From IMG/VR virus record IMGVR_UViG_3300046003_004459, positions 1 through 22,600 of that record: 22,600 bases of DNA. One strand, 5' to 3'. Source of the DNA: a virus. Below the pieces are notes generated by a model, which had not been told where the DNA came from, did no database searches, and saw only the letters and a list, made by a program, of their open reading frames with translations. Numbering within the stretch: the stretch's first letter is position 1; every line of letters begins with the position of its first letter. Of the stretch, positions 22,286 through 22,600 are shown one piece after another. The position numbers and the translations under genes are program-made.

Positions 22286-22316
22286 CAAATATACTAAACT
22301 ATTTTAATTTAAGCAA
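22286..22316 (-). promoter_or_regulatory. Promoter of the DNA polymerase gene, Bacteroidota type
   Basis: The minus strand reads TTG (22314-22316), a 20-nt spacer, then TATATTTG (22286-22293), an exact match to the Bacteroidota primary sigma factor pattern TTG-N~19-21-TAnnTTTG. The leader to the ATG is short (15 nt after the box) and A-rich. It lies just after the terminator at 22338-22362. Confidence 0.7.
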
Positions 22317-22328
22317 GTAAAATTATTA

Positions 22329-22362
22329 TAAAAAAAAATAACTTTGTGACACACAAAGTTAT
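22329..22362 (-). terminator. Intrinsic terminator of the gene ending at 22395
   Basis: ATAACTTTGTG (22338-22348) and CACAAAGTTAT (22352-22362) are perfect 11-bp arms with a 3-nt loop. On the minus strand the stem is followed by a run of T. It lies about 32 nt after the stop of the partial gene. Confidence 0.9.
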
Positions 22363-22394
22363 GAATTTATTTTGACAAAAGCAAGTTTTTAATG

Positions 22395-22600
22395 TTATTT
22401 TTTAATTGTTCTTTCTAAAATATTTATTAGTAGTTCTTCTCTAATAGGTACCAATAGTGTTCCACTACTGTCTAAGAAATCTATTTCAAATTGACCAACA
22501 TATCTTCCACCAACAGCCGTATCTCTTTCGGTGAATTGGTAAATTAGGTAGAATTCATCACCAACACAATCACTAGCTGGTTCAACTTGTTGTATTCTCT
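22395..22600 (-). CDS. Hypothetical protein, C-terminal part (runs off window)
   Basis: An open frame from the window edge to a TAA at 22395-22397, giving the last 67 residues. It is beta-rich with a helical end: EFYLIYQFTERDTAVGGRYV, an EIDFLDSSGTLLVPIREELL stretch, then a lysine-rich terminus. It is probably complete at this end because an intrinsic terminator follows. The family is not recognisable from the fragment; a virion or replication-associated protein are both possible. Confidence 0.7.
   Translation of the reverse strand, partial: RIQQVEPASDCVGDEFYLIYQFTERDTAVGGRYVGQFEIDFLDSSGTLLVPIREELLINILERTIKK

Overview
The window is an AT-rich piece of the genome of a large, T4-like contractile-tailed phage (myovirus). 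The hallmarks are a gp18-type tail sheath, neck and tail-completion proteins resembling T4 gp14 and gp15, a cluster of large tail-fibre genes (one ending in an S74-type intramolecular chaperone), a family B DNA polymerase with proofreading motifs, a SNF2-type helicase and a small glutaredoxin. The host is probably a member of the Bacteroidota. The polymerase promoter reads TTG-N20-TATATTTG, which fits the Bacteroidota pattern TTG-N~19-21-TAnnTTTG, and start codons follow A-rich stretches with no Shine-Dalgarno sequence. The host assignment is an inference from these signals; no host gene is present.

Layout. Positions 1-14041 are almost entirely on the minus strand. Read in the direction of transcription they hold gp14-like neck protein, gp15-like tail completion protein, three fibre or adhesin proteins (682, 136 and 957 aa), a chaperone-tipped fibre (846 aa), a 117-aa membrane protein (holin candidate), the tail sheath, and two proteins sharing an N-terminal motif that ends in Leu-Lys-Glu (the second runs off the window). 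One tiny plus-strand gene (3974-4123, ribbon-helix-helix-like) interrupts this block. Positions 14088-18512 form a plus-strand island: SNF2 helicase carrying an intein, an overlapping glutaredoxin, and a putative gp13-like neck protein. A shared terminator at 18518-18537 separates it from the converging polymerase gene (18545-22270, minus). Upstream of the polymerase lie its promoter, a strong terminator, and the 3' end of another minus-strand gene.

The structural genes supply the neck, sheath and host-recognition fibres. The helicase and polymerase serve replication and repair, and the glutaredoxin probably supports redox or deoxynucleotide metabolism. The most notable items are: (1) an intein inside the helicase Walker A loop whose first residue is Phe and which carries the complete Trp/Cys/Thr signature of class 3 inteins; (2) a recurrent element, approximately TATTTATnATAAAAC, placed 10-17 nt before most transcription-unit starts and probably a phage promoter element; (3) an ATG directly followed by TAA at the head of the helicase gene; (4) a shared N-terminal LTExQ...LKE motif that may be a prohead targeting and cleavage signal; and (5) a small RHH-like gene whose promoter overlaps a palindrome.
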